Source: Alphaproteobacteria bacterium (lineage in GTDB: Bacteria > Pseudomonadota > Alphaproteobacteria > CAAHEQ01 > UBA3637). Taken from it: 64,000 nt of DNA. Where the stretch lies: positions 16,541 to 80,540 of the forward strand of contig JAGCVC010000005.1 of NCBI GenBank assembly GCA_017962565.1, given 5' to 3'. Positions within the stretch are counted from its first letter, which is position 1, and every line of letters starts with the position of its first letter. Of this stretch, positions 26,640 through 36,493 are shown piece by piece. A program made the translations under genes and the position numbers. Below the pieces are notes generated by a model. That model searched no databases, was not told where the DNA came from, and saw nothing but the letters and a program-made list of their open reading frames with translations.

Positions 26640-28121
26640 ATGAGTACACCTGAAAATACACAAAATTTAGATCAGCGTTCCATGCGTTTGGAAAAGTTAA
26701 AGAAGATTGAGGACAAGGGATTAAATGCCTATCCACACATCTATCGTCCAAATTTCAATTCGGCTTCTTTGAATAAAAAATACGCTGATTTACCAAATGA
26801 AGAACAAACACAAGATGTCGTTCAGGTTGCCGGACGAATTAAAGCTATTCGTAATTCCGGCATGTTTATGGACATTTATGATGATACGGGAAAAATTCAA
26901 ATTTTCTCATCTTTGGAAAATTTACCCGAATCGGAAAAAGAAATTTTAGCTTTATTGGATTTAGGTGATTTCGTTGGTGTAGAAGGAACAGTCCGCCGTA
27001 CAAAACGCGGAGAATTATCTGTTAACACGCAACATTTGACTGTTTTGTCAAAAGCATTACTACCATTACCGGAGAAGTTTCACGGATTAACTGACACGGA
27101 CACAAAATATCGTCAACGTTATTTGGATATGATTACAAATGATGAGACGTTGAAAACACTCAGCAAGCGCAGTCAAATTATTTCCACTATGCGTGAATAT
27201 TTAAACAACTTGGGTTTCTTGGAAGTGGAAACACCGATTTTACACCCGATTTTGGGTGGTGCAAATGCAAAACCGTTTATTACGCATCACAATACATTGG
27301 ATATGGAATTATATATGCGTATCGCACCGGAACTTTATTTGAAACGTTTAATCATCGGTGGTATGCCTGCGGTTTATGAAATCGGTCGTGTATTCAGAAA
27401 TGAAGGTATGGATACTCGTCATAATCCGGAATTTACCATCATGGAACTTTATTGGACATACAAAGATTATAATGACATGATGGATTTATTTGAACAAATG
27501 GTTCAATATGTCGCAATGAAAGTCAACGGCACAACGGAATGTGAAATCAACGGTGTTAAAATTGATTTGGGCGGACATTGGCCACGCCGCAGTATGCTTG
27601 ATTTAGTCAAAGAAGAAACCGGTGTTGATTTTGACCAAATTGCTACTGCAAAAGAAGCTGTTGCTAAGGCAAAAGAATTGGGTGTTCCTGTGGACGATAA
27701 TGCCAACTGGGGAACAGTTGTCTCAACCGTATTTGAAGAAAAATGCGAACACAAATTGATTCAACCGATTTTTGTTATTGACCATCCGAAAGATATTTCA
27801 CCTTTGACCAAAACGCACAGGAAAAATCCACGTTTAGTTGAACGTTTTGAACCGTATATCAATACTTGGGAAGTCGGTAATGCGTACTCTGAATTGACAA
27901 ACCCGATTGATCAACGTGAACGTTTAGAAGAACAGGTCAAAGCGCGTGAAGCCGGCGATGAGGAAGCCAATATGATGGATGAAGATTTTGTAACCGCTCT
28001 GGAACACGGAATGCCGCCAACAGGCGGATTAGGTATGGGTGTTGACAGAATCGTTATGATTTTGACAAATTCACCAACCATTCGTGATGTAATTGCATTC
28101 CCGACAATGCGTAAAAAATAA
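26640..28121 (+). CDS. lysS: Lysyl-tRNA synthetase, class II
   Basis: Charges tRNA-Lys. The 493-aa product has the N-terminal OB-fold anticodon-binding domain (VQVAGRIKAIRNSGMFMDIY) and the class II core: motif 1 (FLEVETPILHPILGGANAKPF), motif 2 (EIGRVFRNEGMDTRHNPEFT) and motif 3 (GLGMGVDRIVM). It is the usual bacterial size. A gene for a DUF4282 protein follows after 14 bases. Confidence 0.96.
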   Translation: MSTPENTQNLDQRSMRLEKLKKIEDKGLNAYPHIYRPNFNSASLNKKYADLPNEEQTQDVVQVAGRIKAIRNSGMFMDIYDDTGKIQIFSSLENLPESEKEILALLDLGDFVGVEGTVRRTKRGELSVNTQHLTVLSKALLPLPEKFHGLTDTDTKYRQRYLDMITNDETLKTLSKRSQIISTMREYLNNLGFLEVETPILHPILGGANAKPFITHHNTLDMELYMRIAPELYLKRLIIGGMPAVYEIGRVFRNEGMDTRHNPEFTIMELYWTYKDYNDMMDLFEQMVQYVAMKVNGTTECEINGVKIDLGGHWPRRSMLDLVKEETGVDFDQIATAKEAVAKAKELGVPVDDNANWGTVVSTVFEEKCEHKLIQPIFVIDHPKDISPLTKTHRKNPRLVERFEPYINTWEVGNAYSELTNPIDQRERLEEQVKAREAGDEEANMMDEDFVTALEHGMPPTGGLGMGVDRIVMILTNSPTIRDVIAFPTMRKK

Positions 28122-28135
28122 AAAAGGAGAAGAAA

Positions 28136-28495
28136 ATGAAAGCTAGCACAAAAAAAAGTTTCAAAAAAGTATGGGATGAACTAAAGAAAATATGGGCTGC
28201 AATCCTGCAATTTTTGTGGCCATACAGAAATTTGGATAAGCTTATGCTGAAACCGCATGTTGAACCTTTCTTAAAAAAACATATTAATCAAGTTTATTTT
28301 GCTGGATTGATTATTTTAGCTATTTTTGCGATACTCGGTTTCATTTCTTTCAGAATAATGACCATTTTAGGTACATGGCTTATCTTGATTATTATTTTCT
28401 TAATCTTCCGTTTGGCATGCGAATTAATCGCGGGTACGGAGAAAAAAGAAGTTGTTGAAGAAGAAAAAAAAGTTTTAAAGAAAAATAAAAAGTAA
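28136..28495 (+). CDS. DUF4282-like small membrane protein
   Basis: The 119-aa product has a basic N-terminus, two close membrane segments (VYFAGLIILAIFAILGFISF and the segment containing TWLILIIIFLIFRLACEL) and a lysine/glutamate-rich tail. The helical pair ending in RLACEL suggests DUF4282, whose role is unknown. AAAAGGAGAAGAAA precedes the ATG, and the short gap to lysS suggests co-transcription. Confidence 0.6.
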   Translation: MKASTKKSFKKVWDELKKIWAAILQFLWPYRNLDKLMLKPHVEPFLKKHINQVYFAGLIILAIFAILGFISFRIMTILGTWLILIIIFLIFRLACELIAGTEKKEVVEEEKKVLKKNKK

Positions 28496-28510
28496 TTAGC
28501 CTTCCTTCCT

Positions 28511-28546
28511 GAAAATCCCTTCAATCAAATGAAGGGATTTTTTTTA
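28511..28546 (+). terminator. Terminator after lysS-DUF4282
   Basis: AAATCCCTTCA / TGAAGGGATTT, an 11-base stem followed by a T run. Confidence 0.85.
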
Positions 28547-28565
28547 TTGCATACAAAAAACACCA

Positions 28566-28594
28566 TAGACAAACACATATAAAAGTCCTATATT
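28566..28594 (+). promoter_or_regulatory. Promoter of the bat operon
   Basis: TAGACA at 28,566-28,571, 17-base spacer, TATATT at 28,589-28,594, 19 bases before the first start codon. Confidence 0.5.
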
Positions 28595-28613
28595 ATGTGA
28601 ACAAGGAGTTCTG

Positions 28614-29594
28614 ATGGAATTTTTATGGCCTTTTAACATTTTTGCACTGTTATTACCGTTCATCGTAAGGTATTTCATGAAACCCTTACCACCAAAAAAC
28701 GGTGAACAAGCCTTACGCGTGCCTTTTTTCAAAGTTTTTCAAAATCAATCTACGGCGCACATCTATTCTCGTTCCGGTTTTGCTGTTTCTTTATTTATCC
28801 TAGGTTGGTTTTGTTTGATTATATCTTCCATGCGTCCCGTCACTTATGAAGATGTTGTTGATCTACCCGTTAACGGTCGTCAATTGATGTTGGTATTAGA
28901 TGTTTCCGGTTCAATGGAACAAAGAGATTTTGTTTGGAACAATCGACAAACAACACGTTTGAATGCAGTCCAAAACATGGCTTTTGACTTTATTAAAAAC
29001 AGAACCGGTGATGCAGTCGGATTAACCATTTTCGGAACAGAAGCATATCTGTATGCTCCCTTGACGTTGGATACAAAAACGGTTGCACAAATGTTAAAGG
29101 AAATCGGTGTCGGTATAGCCGGCGACAGAACCGCTATCGGCGATGCCTTGTTGGTCGCATTAAAACAAATGAAAGACATTCCTTCCGATAAAAAAGTTAT
29201 CATATTATTATCTGACGGATCTGCAAATGCCGGAATTATCCATCCGGAAGAAGCCATTGAAATGGCAAAACAAATGGGTGTTAAAATTTATACAATCGGT
29301 ATGGGATCGGATGGAAAAATTGTTAATGATTTTTTCTTTCCGCGTCAAATAAATCTTTCTGCAGATTTGGATGAAGCTTTATTGAAAAAAATAGCATCCG
29401 ATACCGGTGGAAATTATTTCCGTGTTAAAAAATCTGAAGATTTAAGAAAAGTTTATGATGAATTAAACAAAGTTGAACCGACTCAAATGGACGGACAGAT
29501 GATTCGCCCCCAAAAAGAGTTGTTTTGGATACCGCTGTTTTGTGCAATGATTTTATTTTTTGTTGGTCTTTATTTTAAAAGGAAAAGCGAATGA
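28614..29594 (+). CDS. batA: BatA-like von Willebrand factor A protein
   Basis: The 326-aa membrane-anchored VWA protein has a leading hydrophobic segment, a second near residues 55-75, the VWA domain and a final membrane segment (FWIPLFCAMILFFVGLYF). The MIDAS metal site is intact: DVSGS, then T in the DRTAIGDAL loop and D in LLSDGSANAG. Bat proteins act at the cell envelope in aerotolerance and stress, probably with MoxR ATPases. An AAGGAG site precedes the ATG. It overlaps the next gene by four bases. Confidence 0.87.
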   Translation: MEFLWPFNIFALLLPFIVRYFMKPLPPKNGEQALRVPFFKVFQNQSTAHIYSRSGFAVSLFILGWFCLIISSMRPVTYEDVVDLPVNGRQLMLVLDVSGSMEQRDFVWNNRQTTRLNAVQNMAFDFIKNRTGDAVGLTIFGTEAYLYAPLTLDTKTVAQMLKEIGVGIAGDRTAIGDALLVALKQMKDIPSDKKVIILLSDGSANAGIIHPEEAIEMAKQMGVKIYTIGMGSDGKIVNDFFFPRQINLSADLDEALLKKIASDTGGNYFRVKKSEDLRKVYDELNKVEPTQMDGQMIRPQKELFWIPLFCAMILFFVGLYFKRKSE

Positions 29595-31342
29595 TATTTC
29601 TTTATCCTTATTTTTTACTTTTGCTTTTTGTCCCGTTCGTTCTGTTGCTGATTAAGCACCTTTCACGAAAACATACTTCTTGGGCTAATGTTTGCGATGC
29701 TCATTTGCTGCCCTTCTTAATAATTCAAACAGAAAATAAAAAAAATATTTTCTATAAACACTTATTGATCGCCACATGGTGTTTGGCGTGTATTTGTATG
29801 GCAGGTCCTGCCGTTTTAAAAAAGGATTTATCTACTGCTTTTGTCGGAAACGGAATAGCCGTTGTCATTGATATGTCGCCGGCAATGAATAAAGAAGCAA
29901 GCGAACAAATGACTCGTAAACTTTACGATTTAACGACAAAGAAAAATGATTTTTCATTTGGATTGATATTAACGGATAAACTGGCTTATACCGCATTACC
30001 AATGACGCAAGATAAGGCTATATTTCAAAACATCATCCCAACTTTAAAAGAACCGATTATGCCAACGGTTGGTCAAAATATAAAAGCGGGGATCAAAAAA
30101 GCAGAAGATTTGTTAAATCAAAGCGGTTTTAAAAATGGTCAAATCTTATTGATTACCGCAGGCGTAACAGATAATAGTGAAGTTGTACAGGCCATTCAAC
30201 AAACTTCTCATCCGGTCTACATTATGGGGGTAGGAACGGAAACTCAAAAACATCCTGTTACTTTACCAAACGGACAATTTTGGGGCGGTCAAACACCGAT
30301 TTTAGTCGAATTGGAATCTCTTACCGATATATCCACATACAATTATGCTTCATTAGATGACAGCGACATCGAAATGTTGTTGAGTAATTCTTCCATTGAT
30401 AAAATAGAACGATCAGAACAATCAACTGAACAATATCAAAATTTAGGCATTTACGGTGTATTATTATTGTTACCTTTGGTGGCATTACTGTTCAGACGCG
30501 GTGTTTTGTTCTTGCTTTTGATTTGTTTGTTAACATCACCCTGTTATGCCGGTTTTTGGTGGCGGACAGAACAAGAGCTTTATCAAAAACAAATGCAAGG
30601 TGTCGCCGATTTCAATCTTGGGCAATACGAACAATCACAAAAACAATTTGGTGAAGTTGCTCCCTTTGACATTGAAGCACTTTATAATTTAGGAACGGCA
30701 CAAGCTTATGCCGGAAATTTCCAACAAGCAATTGCCACTTATGAACAAGTACTGGCAAAAAATCCAAATCATACAGATGCGGCATATAACTTGGAATATT
30801 TAAAAAAACAAATGCCACCACAAGAACAACAATCTTCTTCCAAACAACAAAATTCAGATCAGCAACAAAACGAAGATAAAAATGAAAACTCAGATAATTC
30901 GGATTCTGAAAATCAAGATCAATCCGACGAAAATCAAGAAAATGATTCTTCATCCGATTCAAACAGTTCTGATAATCAAAACAATGATGATTCGCAAAAC
31001 AGTGAACAGCAATCGAATGATTTTTCGCAAAATGAAAACACATCGGAAGAGGAAAAAGAAGAACAATCAAACAGCAACCAAACTGATAAAAACACAGAAC
31101 AAAACCAATCTTCACAGAGTCAAACAGATAAACAACAATCGCCAGAGACAGATAAAACCGAAACACAAGAACAAACAACCATTGCAGCTCAAGCATCTGA
31201 CGATCCGAATGCACAACAAGCCGCCCCAAAACCGGTTTCATTGCAAGATCAAAAACAAAAAGAATGGTTGGATCAAATTAAACCGGATGCCGGCCGCGTT
31301 TTACGTTATCGTTTATTTAGACAATATCAGGAGCAACAATGA
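29591..31342 (+). CDS. BatB/BatC-like protein: degenerate VWA, TPR and Q/N/S-rich tail
   Basis: The 583-aa product joins what are often two genes. Residues ~1-290 are a BatB-like membrane and VWA part. Its MIDAS motif reads DMSPA instead of DxSxS, so metal binding is doubtful. After another membrane segment (~residues 285-320) come TPR repeats (AQAYAGNFQQAIATYEQVLAKNPNHTDAAYN), as in BatC. About 140 residues dominated by Q, N, S, D and E (30,830-31,200) follow, before a conserved-looking WLDQIKPDAGRVLRYRLF end. It overlaps batA and batD by four bases each. Confidence 0.82.
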   Translation: MIFLYPYFLLLLFVPFVLLLIKHLSRKHTSWANVCDAHLLPFLIIQTENKKNIFYKHLLIATWCLACICMAGPAVLKKDLSTAFVGNGIAVVIDMSPAMNKEASEQMTRKLYDLTTKKNDFSFGLILTDKLAYTALPMTQDKAIFQNIIPTLKEPIMPTVGQNIKAGIKKAEDLLNQSGFKNGQILLITAGVTDNSEVVQAIQQTSHPVYIMGVGTETQKHPVTLPNGQFWGGQTPILVELESLTDISTYNYASLDDSDIEMLLSNSSIDKIERSEQSTEQYQNLGIYGVLLLLPLVALLFRRGVLFLLLICLLTSPCYAGFWWRTEQELYQKQMQGVADFNLGQYEQSQKQFGEVAPFDIEALYNLGTAQAYAGNFQQAIATYEQVLAKNPNHTDAAYNLEYLKKQMPPQEQQSSSKQQNSDQQQNEDKNENSDNSDSENQDQSDENQENDSSSDSNSSDNQNNDDSQNSEQQSNDFSQNENTSEEEKEEQSNSNQTDKNTEQNQSSQSQTDKQQSPETDKTETQEQTTIAAQASDDPNAQQAAPKPVSLQDQKQKEWLDQIKPDAGRVLRYRLFRQYQEQQ

Positions 31343-32742
31343 AAAAGATACTTATTTTATTGATGTTTTTTTATGCAACAAATGCTTTTGCTTTTTTAAG
31401 AGCTAAAACAAGTGAAGTCAGCATTTCTGAAACGGATGTTTTTCAATTGGAAATTCAAACCGATGCCAATATTCAAGATATGCCGGATCTAACAGCTCTT
31501 CAAACTGATTTTGAAATTGTCGGACAAGGAACAAGTCAATCTTACCAATTTGATGGGAGAAACCATATTTCCAGAAACTCTCTTAATTTAAATCTGATAC
31601 CTAAAAGAACCGGTATTTTAACGATCCCTTCAATAACGTGGGGAAAAGAAAAAACAGATCCGTTGCAAATAGAAGTCAAGCAAACCGCAGATACTGTTCA
31701 AATGCAAAATGAAAATGCCGTTATTATCGAAGCACAACTTTTATCAAATGAAGTTTATCAAGGCGCCGGATTAATTTATCGCGCAAAAGTTTTTGAACGA
31801 ATTGGATTGATAAACGGGGACTTTGAACCTCCTTATTTGCAAAATGCTGAAATTCTTGCTTTAGGGCCTTATACATTATCACAGGAACAAAAAGATGGAT
31901 CTTTATATCAAGTATTGACACAAGATTATGCTATTTTTCCGCAAGATGCCGGAAAAAATTTAACCATTGAACCGGCAAAATTTCAAGGATATTACCGCAA
32001 AATGCGTTCAACGGAACAATTGTTACCTTTCGGATTGTCGGATTCTTTTATTTATCAACCCAGAACATCCGTACGAAAAGAGGTCTCTGTTTGTGCAAAA
32101 CCTGTTCAAATAACGGTTTTACCGCAACCGGCGAACACAAAAAATCACTGGTGGTTACCGGCAAATAATGTGTCATTAACTGAAGATTGGAACGTTTCAC
32201 CGGAAATTAAAGTTGGCGATTCTATTACGCGTCAAATAGAATTAAGCGCAAATGGTGCGTCCAATCGTATGTTACCGGATTTACATTTTACCAATAATGA
32301 TGATTTTAAAGTCTATCCGGAAGAAGCCAAAAAAAATCAAATATATGATAAAGATAGCGGTTTGATTGCCTATGAAACACAAAATTTTGCATTTATTCCG
32401 CTTCATGCCGGACAAGTGACCTTACCTGCTCTATCGGTATATTGGTTTGACGTAAATGACGGACAAATAAAAATGACTACACTACCGTCAAAGACATTCA
32501 CTGTCAAACCCAATCCGCAGTACGCTTCCACCGTTCAAAAAAAGAAAGATAAAACTTCTGCCCAACAGGAAACACCAGCCCCAATATCACAGCAAGAACC
32601 ATTTAGAAAAGAAAATAATTTACTTTATTTTATAGGGGGTTTGTGCTTTGGATTAATTTTCGGTATATTCGGAATTATCCTGTTACACCAAAAACATGCT
32701 CACAAAAAGAAATTACCCGAACTTTATCCGCATGAAAAATAA
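31339..32742 (+). CDS. batD: BatD-like oxygen-tolerance protein
   Basis: The 467-aa product has a signal peptide (ILILLMFFYATNAFA), BatD-type repeated beta domains (including IIEAQLLSNEVYQGAG and VGDSITRQIELSANG), and a C-terminal membrane segment (LLYFIGGLCFGLIFGIFGIIL) with a short basic tail. It would sit in the periplasm, anchored to the inner membrane, beside BatA and BatB/C. The moxR and DUF58 genes that usually accompany the set are not next to it. Confidence 0.85.
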   Translation: MKKILILLMFFYATNAFAFLRAKTSEVSISETDVFQLEIQTDANIQDMPDLTALQTDFEIVGQGTSQSYQFDGRNHISRNSLNLNLIPKRTGILTIPSITWGKEKTDPLQIEVKQTADTVQMQNENAVIIEAQLLSNEVYQGAGLIYRAKVFERIGLINGDFEPPYLQNAEILALGPYTLSQEQKDGSLYQVLTQDYAIFPQDAGKNLTIEPAKFQGYYRKMRSTEQLLPFGLSDSFIYQPRTSVRKEVSVCAKPVQITVLPQPANTKNHWWLPANNVSLTEDWNVSPEIKVGDSITRQIELSANGASNRMLPDLHFTNNDDFKVYPEEAKKNQIYDKDSGLIAYETQNFAFIPLHAGQVTLPALSVYWFDVNDGQIKMTTLPSKTFTVKPNPQYASTVQKKKDKTSAQQETPAPISQQEPFRKENNLLYFIGGLCFGLIFGIFGIILLHQKHAHKKKLPELYPHEK

Positions 32743-32751
32743 AATTATTAC

Positions 32752-32780
32752 TTGACAAAGTAAAAAAAAAGGTGTAATGT
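32752..32780 (+). promoter_or_regulatory. Promoter of rpmJ
   Basis: Perfect TTGACA at 32,752-32,757, 17-base spacer, TAATGT at 32,775-32,780, starting 10 bases after batD. Confidence 0.65.
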
Positions 32781-32823
32781 GCTTTCCTAGTTTCGACAAG
32801 CTACAATATATAAGGTGATACAA

Positions 32824-32967
32824 ATGAAAATTTTAAATTCTTTAAAAGCCGCTTTGAAACGCGACAAAAACAACAAGTTGGTTCGTCGTAAAGGTCGTGT
32901 TTTGATTATTAACAAAACAAACCCTCGCTATAAAGCGCGTCAGGGCAAGCCGACAAAACATAAATAA
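32824..32967 (+). CDS. rpmJ: Ribosomal protein L36, zinc-free type
   Basis: The 47-aa product, with [14 protein letters not shown] at its start and the block [22 protein letters not shown], is the L36 form without zinc-binding cysteines, the usual type in alphaproteobacteria. It is a few residues longer at the C-terminus than the common 41-residue form. AAGGTG precedes the ATG. It has its own promoter and terminator. Confidence 0.92.
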   Translation: MKILNSLKAALKRDKNNKLVRRKGRVLIINKTNPRYKARQGKPTKHK

Positions 32968-32973
32968 TTGAAA

Positions 32974-32998
32974 CGCCCGCCAACCGGCGGGTTTTTTA
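32974..32998 (+). terminator. Terminator of rpmJ
   Basis: CCCGCC / GGCGGG stem with a 4-base loop and a T run. Confidence 0.8.
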
Positions 32999-33023
32999 AT
33001 AGAACTTTTAGGGCCTGGTAAAA

Positions 33024-34889
33024 ATGCAAACAGATTTTGACGTTATTGTTGTCGGAGGAGGACATGCCGGTTGTGAGGCGTGTACTGCCGCTGCACGAAC
33101 AGGCGCAAAAACAGCATTGGTTACGCATAAAATTGCTTCTATCGGAGATATGTCCTGCAATCCGGCAATCGGCGGATTAGGAAAAGGAACTGTTGTCCGC
33201 GAAGTTGATGCTTTAGATGGCGTTATGGGACGCGTCATCGATGCTGCCGGTTTGCAATTTCGGATGCTTAATTCATCAAAGGGGGCTGCCGTTCAAGGTC
33301 CGCGTGCACAAGCCGATAAAGATGAATATAAACGCATCATGCAAGAAACTTTGCTTTCATACCCGAATTTAACGGTTGTAGAAGCAGCTTGTGAAGGCAT
33401 TTTATTTGATGCCGACAAATCCATTGTTTACGGTGTAAAATTAGCAGACGGAAGAACACTAAACAGTAAAACTGTTGTTATCACAACAGGAACTTTCTTA
33501 AACGGCTTAATGCACCAAGGCGAAACAAAAACCATCGGTGGTCGTTTCGGTGATATTTCATGTACCGGCATCACACCAGATTTGAAAGCCATGGGATTAA
33601 CTTTGGGACGATTAAAAACCGGAACGCCGGCACGATTGGACAAAGACAGTATTGATTGGTCCGTCACCGTTGCAGAACCGGGCGATAAAGATCCGAAGCC
33701 TTTTTCATATATGACAAAAACAATTGAACAAGAACAAATTCCGTGTTACGTCACACATACAACACCGGCAACACACAAAATTATCGAAGCCAATTTTCAC
33801 CGTGCACCGATGTATTCCGGACAAATTAAATCCATCGGCCCACGTTATTGTCCAAGCATAGAAGATAAATTGAAGCGTTTTGCCGGACGTGATTCTCATC
33901 ATATTTTTTTGGAACCGGAAACGCGTAACGGCAATTCCATTTATCCAAACGGTATTTCGACCAGTTTGCCTGTTGATGTACAAGATGCTTTTTTACGCAC
34001 TATTCCAGGACTTGAAAATGTGAAGGTTATTCGTTACGGTTACGCAATCGAATATGACTTTGTTGATCCGCGCGAATTAAAACGCACTTTGGAAACAAAG
34101 AAAATTCACAATTTATTTTTAGCCGGACAAATTAACGGCACAACCGGTTACGAGGAAGCGGCCGGACAAGGATTGGTCGCCGGCGTAAATGCCGGTCTGC
34201 GTGCTATCGGTTCAGAAAAAGAATTGGTTTTAAATCGTTCTAACAGTTATATCGGTGTGATGATTGACGACATTACAACTTTCGGAGTTGACGAACCTTA
34301 TCGATTATTTACTTCTCGCGCAGAATATCGTTTAAGCATCCGTGCCGATAATGCCGACATGCGTTTAACACCGATGGGAATTGATTTAGGTGTTATTTGC
34401 AAACAACGTGCGGAAACATTTAAAGTAAAAGAAAAAGCATATGCACAAGCTTTATCTGATTTAAAAAATACCTTTATTGCTCCCAAAGAATTATCGCAAA
34501 AAGGATTTGAAGTTAATATGAACGGCGGACGACGCAGTTTATATGAATTATTAAGTTTTGCAGATGTTTCTTGGGATAAAATGGTTCGTTCTTTTCCGCA
34601 TCTGGCAGAAATTCGTCAAGATGTAGCAGAATTGATTGCTATTGAAGGACGTTACCAAGGATATTTAGCAAGACAACAAAGTGACATTGATGCATTACGT
34701 AAGGATGAAGCGTTAAAAATTCCGGTCGATATTGACTATTCAAAAATCGGTGGATTATCCATCGAAATGCAACAACGATTGAAAAGAGCCATGCCCGAAA
34801 CAATCGGTGTAGCGGCACGATTGCCAGCCATGACACCGGCTGCTTTAACTGCTTTAATTGGTTATATTAAAAGCAAAAAGAAAAACTAA
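33024..34889 (+). CDS. mnmG: tRNA-modifying FAD enzyme MnmG (GidA)
   Basis: With MnmE, it makes the carboxymethylaminomethyl group at wobble uridine of several tRNAs. The 621-aa product is of family length. The FAD-binding GGGHAGCEA motif is near residue 11, and [22 protein letters not shown] and [17 protein letters not shown] are the family signatures. The C-terminal helical domain that contacts MnmE and tRNA is complete. Its stop overlaps the stop of dut by four bases. Confidence 0.96.
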   Translation: MQTDFDVIVVGGGHAGCEACTAAARTGAKTALVTHKIASIGDMSCNPAIGGLGKGTVVREVDALDGVMGRVIDAAGLQFRMLNSSKGAAVQGPRAQADKDEYKRIMQETLLSYPNLTVVEAACEGILFDADKSIVYGVKLADGRTLNSKTVVITTGTFLNGLMHQGETKTIGGRFGDISCTGITPDLKAMGLTLGRLKTGTPARLDKDSIDWSVTVAEPGDKDPKPFSYMTKTIEQEQIPCYVTHTTPATHKIIEANFHRAPMYSGQIKSIGPRYCPSIEDKLKRFAGRDSHHIFLEPETRNGNSIYPNGISTSLPVDVQDAFLRTIPGLENVKVIRYGYAIEYDFVDPRELKRTLETKKIHNLFLAGQINGTTGYEEAAGQGLVAGVNAGLRAIGSEKELVLNRSNSYIGVMIDDITTFGVDEPYRLFTSRAEYRLSIRADNADMRLTPMGIDLGVICKQRAETFKVKEKAYAQALSDLKNTFIAPKELSQKGFEVNMNGGRRSLYELLSFADVSWDKMVRSFPHLAEIRQDVAELIAIEGRYQGYLARQQSDIDALRKDEALKIPVDIDYSKIGGLSIEMQQRLKRAMPETIGVAARLPAMTPAALTALIGYIKSKKKN

Positions 34890-35338
34890 ACACCGCTTGA
34901 ACCAAAACCGGATGCACCACGTTCGGAAGAACCGACCTCTTCTACTGTTTGTACTTGCGGTCTGACAATCGGACACACAACCATTTGTGCAATTCTGTCA
35001 CCCGGATTGATGGTAAAAGGTTCTGTCCCTGTGTTTAATAAAATCGTCATCAACTCTCCGCGATATCCCCAATCAACTGTTCCCGGTGTATTGACAACAA
35101 TAATTCCATTTTTTGCCGCCAACCCCGAACGCGGACGAACCTGTATTTCATAATCTGTATTTTCATCTTCCATTTCACAAACAATACCGTTCGGAATCAC
35201 TTGTCTTTGGCCTGGTTGCAAAACGATTGTTTGAGGAATGGCTGCACGTATATCCATACCTGAATCACCGCTTTTGGCATAGCCCAACCGGTTCCAGGAA
35301 ACATCATAATTTGGTAAATATTTTACTTTCAATATCAT
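34886..35338 (-). CDS. dut: dUTP pyrophosphatase
   Basis: Hydrolyses dUTP to dUMP, keeping uracil out of DNA and feeding thymidylate synthesis. The 150-aa trimeric-type enzyme shows the five family motifs: [45 protein letters not shown] and the glycine-rich end [21 protein letters not shown] precedes the ATG. It converges on mnmG. Confidence 0.96.
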   Translation of the reverse strand: MILKVKYLPNYDVSWNRLGYAKSGDSGMDIRAAIPQTIVLQPGQRQVIPNGIVCEMEDENTDYEIQVRPRSGLAAKNGIIVVNTPGTVDWGYRGELMTILLNTGTEPFTINPGDRIAQMVVCPIVRPQVQTVEEVGSSERGASGFGSSGV

Positions 35339-35418
35339 TTTTTACTCCTTCTTTCCTTTATAACAGAACTTTGTTTTCTTGTCTTTATTTAATTTTATAC
35401 AAAAAATTAAACAAAATA

Positions 35419-35447
35419 TTGACAGTTTGATATTTTTGTGATATTAT
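35419..35447 (+). promoter_or_regulatory. Promoter of the unknown gene at 35,484
   Basis: TTGACA at 35,419-35,424, 17-base spacer, TATTAT at 35,442-35,447. Confidence 0.65.
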
Positions 35448-35483
35448 GCCCGACACATTGGAATTTGAATTCAAGGAATAAAA

Positions 35484-36230
35484 ATGAAACAAAAAGAAGT
35501 TAATTTAACAGCAAATCCAAATCTTTCTTTGATTGATATATTGGAAATGCAAGAAGGTACGGAAGTTATATTTAAAGCTTATGGTCGTGACGGAGTTCCG
35601 CAAAAGATTTTACGTGTTAACCAAAACTTTTATTTGGAACAGCCGAACGTTAAGTCTATTCATTTAAAAAAAGGCAATTACATAGCGGCATACAAAACAC
35701 CAAAAACTAAAACATGTCCGAATGCTTTGTATTTAGCTCCCTTACATGAAAAAGAATTAAATGAAATTGATAAAATTTTAAAAGATAAGTTTAATACTTC
35801 TTTAGAAGAAGAAAAAATGGCTAATAATCTTGTTTCTATCAGCCTTTTGCCCATGCTTCCGATTTGTCACAGCACACTGGTTGCAATTGATTTATGTTCA
35901 CGTGAAGCCTATAAATCTGATGGAAAAAGCAAAACCGGTTTGTTATCCATTAAGCAACTGGATAAGGATGTATCTTTTTGGGTAAATAAACCCAAGAAAT
36001 ATACTTATCAGGCGCATAAAGGGGATTATTTCGTTGTCATTTCAAAAAATAACGGCAAACTTTATTTAGCACCTGTTTCTTGGGATAACGTCCCGTCAAT
36101 AAAGATGCAAGATAAAAAGGAAAGAATCTCAAGAACCTATTTAAGTAACTTTCCGACTTTAAAGAAGGTTCTTCATCAACCGTGTAAAAAAGTCAATCCG
36201 AAGGATATTAAACAAAACAAAAAAGTGTAA
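35484..36230 (+). CDS. Unknown soluble protein with an internally repeated motif
   Basis: Not recognised. The 248-aa product has no signal peptide or membrane segment. Two halves share a motif: LKKGNYIAAYKT...NALYLAPL near residue 75 and AHKGDYFVVISKNNGKLYLAPV near residue 190. This hints at two copies of a small beta domain. AAGGAATAAAA precedes the ATG and a good promoter lies upstream. It is the last gene before tRNA-Leu and so belongs to the chromosome side of the junction. Confidence 0.65.
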   Translation: MKQKEVNLTANPNLSLIDILEMQEGTEVIFKAYGRDGVPQKILRVNQNFYLEQPNVKSIHLKKGNYIAAYKTPKTKTCPNALYLAPLHEKELNEIDKILKDKFNTSLEEEKMANNLVSISLLPMLPICHSTLVAIDLCSREAYKSDGKSKTGLLSIKQLDKDVSFWVNKPKKYTYQAHKGDYFVVISKNNGKLYLAPVSWDNVPSIKMQDKKERISRTYLSNFPTLKKVLHQPCKKVNPKDIKQNKKV

Positions 36231-36309
36231 AAGACAAACATTTTTAAAAAAAGTCTTTACTTTTTTAAAAAATGCGCTATGCTATCGAGTATTCTATCAG
36301 ATTTGTTAT

Positions 36310-36397
36310 GCGGATATGGCGGAACTGGTAGACGCAACAGACTTAAAATCTGTTGGGACTTGCTCCCGTGCCGGTTCGATTCCGGCTTTCCGCACCA
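36310..36397 (+). tRNA. tRNA-Leu(TAA)
   Basis: An 88-base tRNA with encoded CCA. The acceptor stem GCGGATA/TTTCCGC has one mismatch. The anticodon stem-loop AACAGA-CTTAAAA-TCTGTT puts TAA at 36,344-36,346, a long variable arm follows, as expected for leucine, and the T-loop is GGTTCGATTCC. Its 3' end is the likely integration site of the element to the right. Confidence 0.95.
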
Positions 36398-36407
36398 CTT
36401 TTGAAAT

Positions 36408-36434
36408 AACCCTTTGGAAACAAAGGGTTTTTTT
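36408..36434 (+). terminator. Terminator after tRNA-Leu
   Basis: AACCCTTTG-GAAA-CAAAGGGTT, a 9-base stem with a GNRA-type tetraloop and T run, 10 bases beyond the CCA. Confidence 0.85.
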
Positions 36435-36456
36435 ATGCCTGAATCACTGGTTTTTA

Positions 36457-36493
36457 GGTGTAACACCGGGGTGTAACACCGAACTGTAACACC
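36457..36493 (+). repeat. Three TGTAACACC repeats at 13-base spacing beside the attachment site
   Basis: TGTAACACC occurs at 36,459-36,467, 36,472-36,480 and 36,485-36,493, exactly 13 bases apart. The first two copies extend to GGTGTAACACC, a palindrome around one base. The position, 60-95 bases from the tRNA 3' end and facing the integrase, suits arm-type integrase or excisionase sites. The rest of 36,500-36,816 holds no gene that I can see; a looser copy (TGTAACACA) is at about 36,731. Confidence 0.5.

Noticed and set aside
30612..31406. Long overlapping readings on both strands inside the BatB/C gene
   Set aside because: They are shadows of the Q/N/S/D/E low-complexity coding tract.
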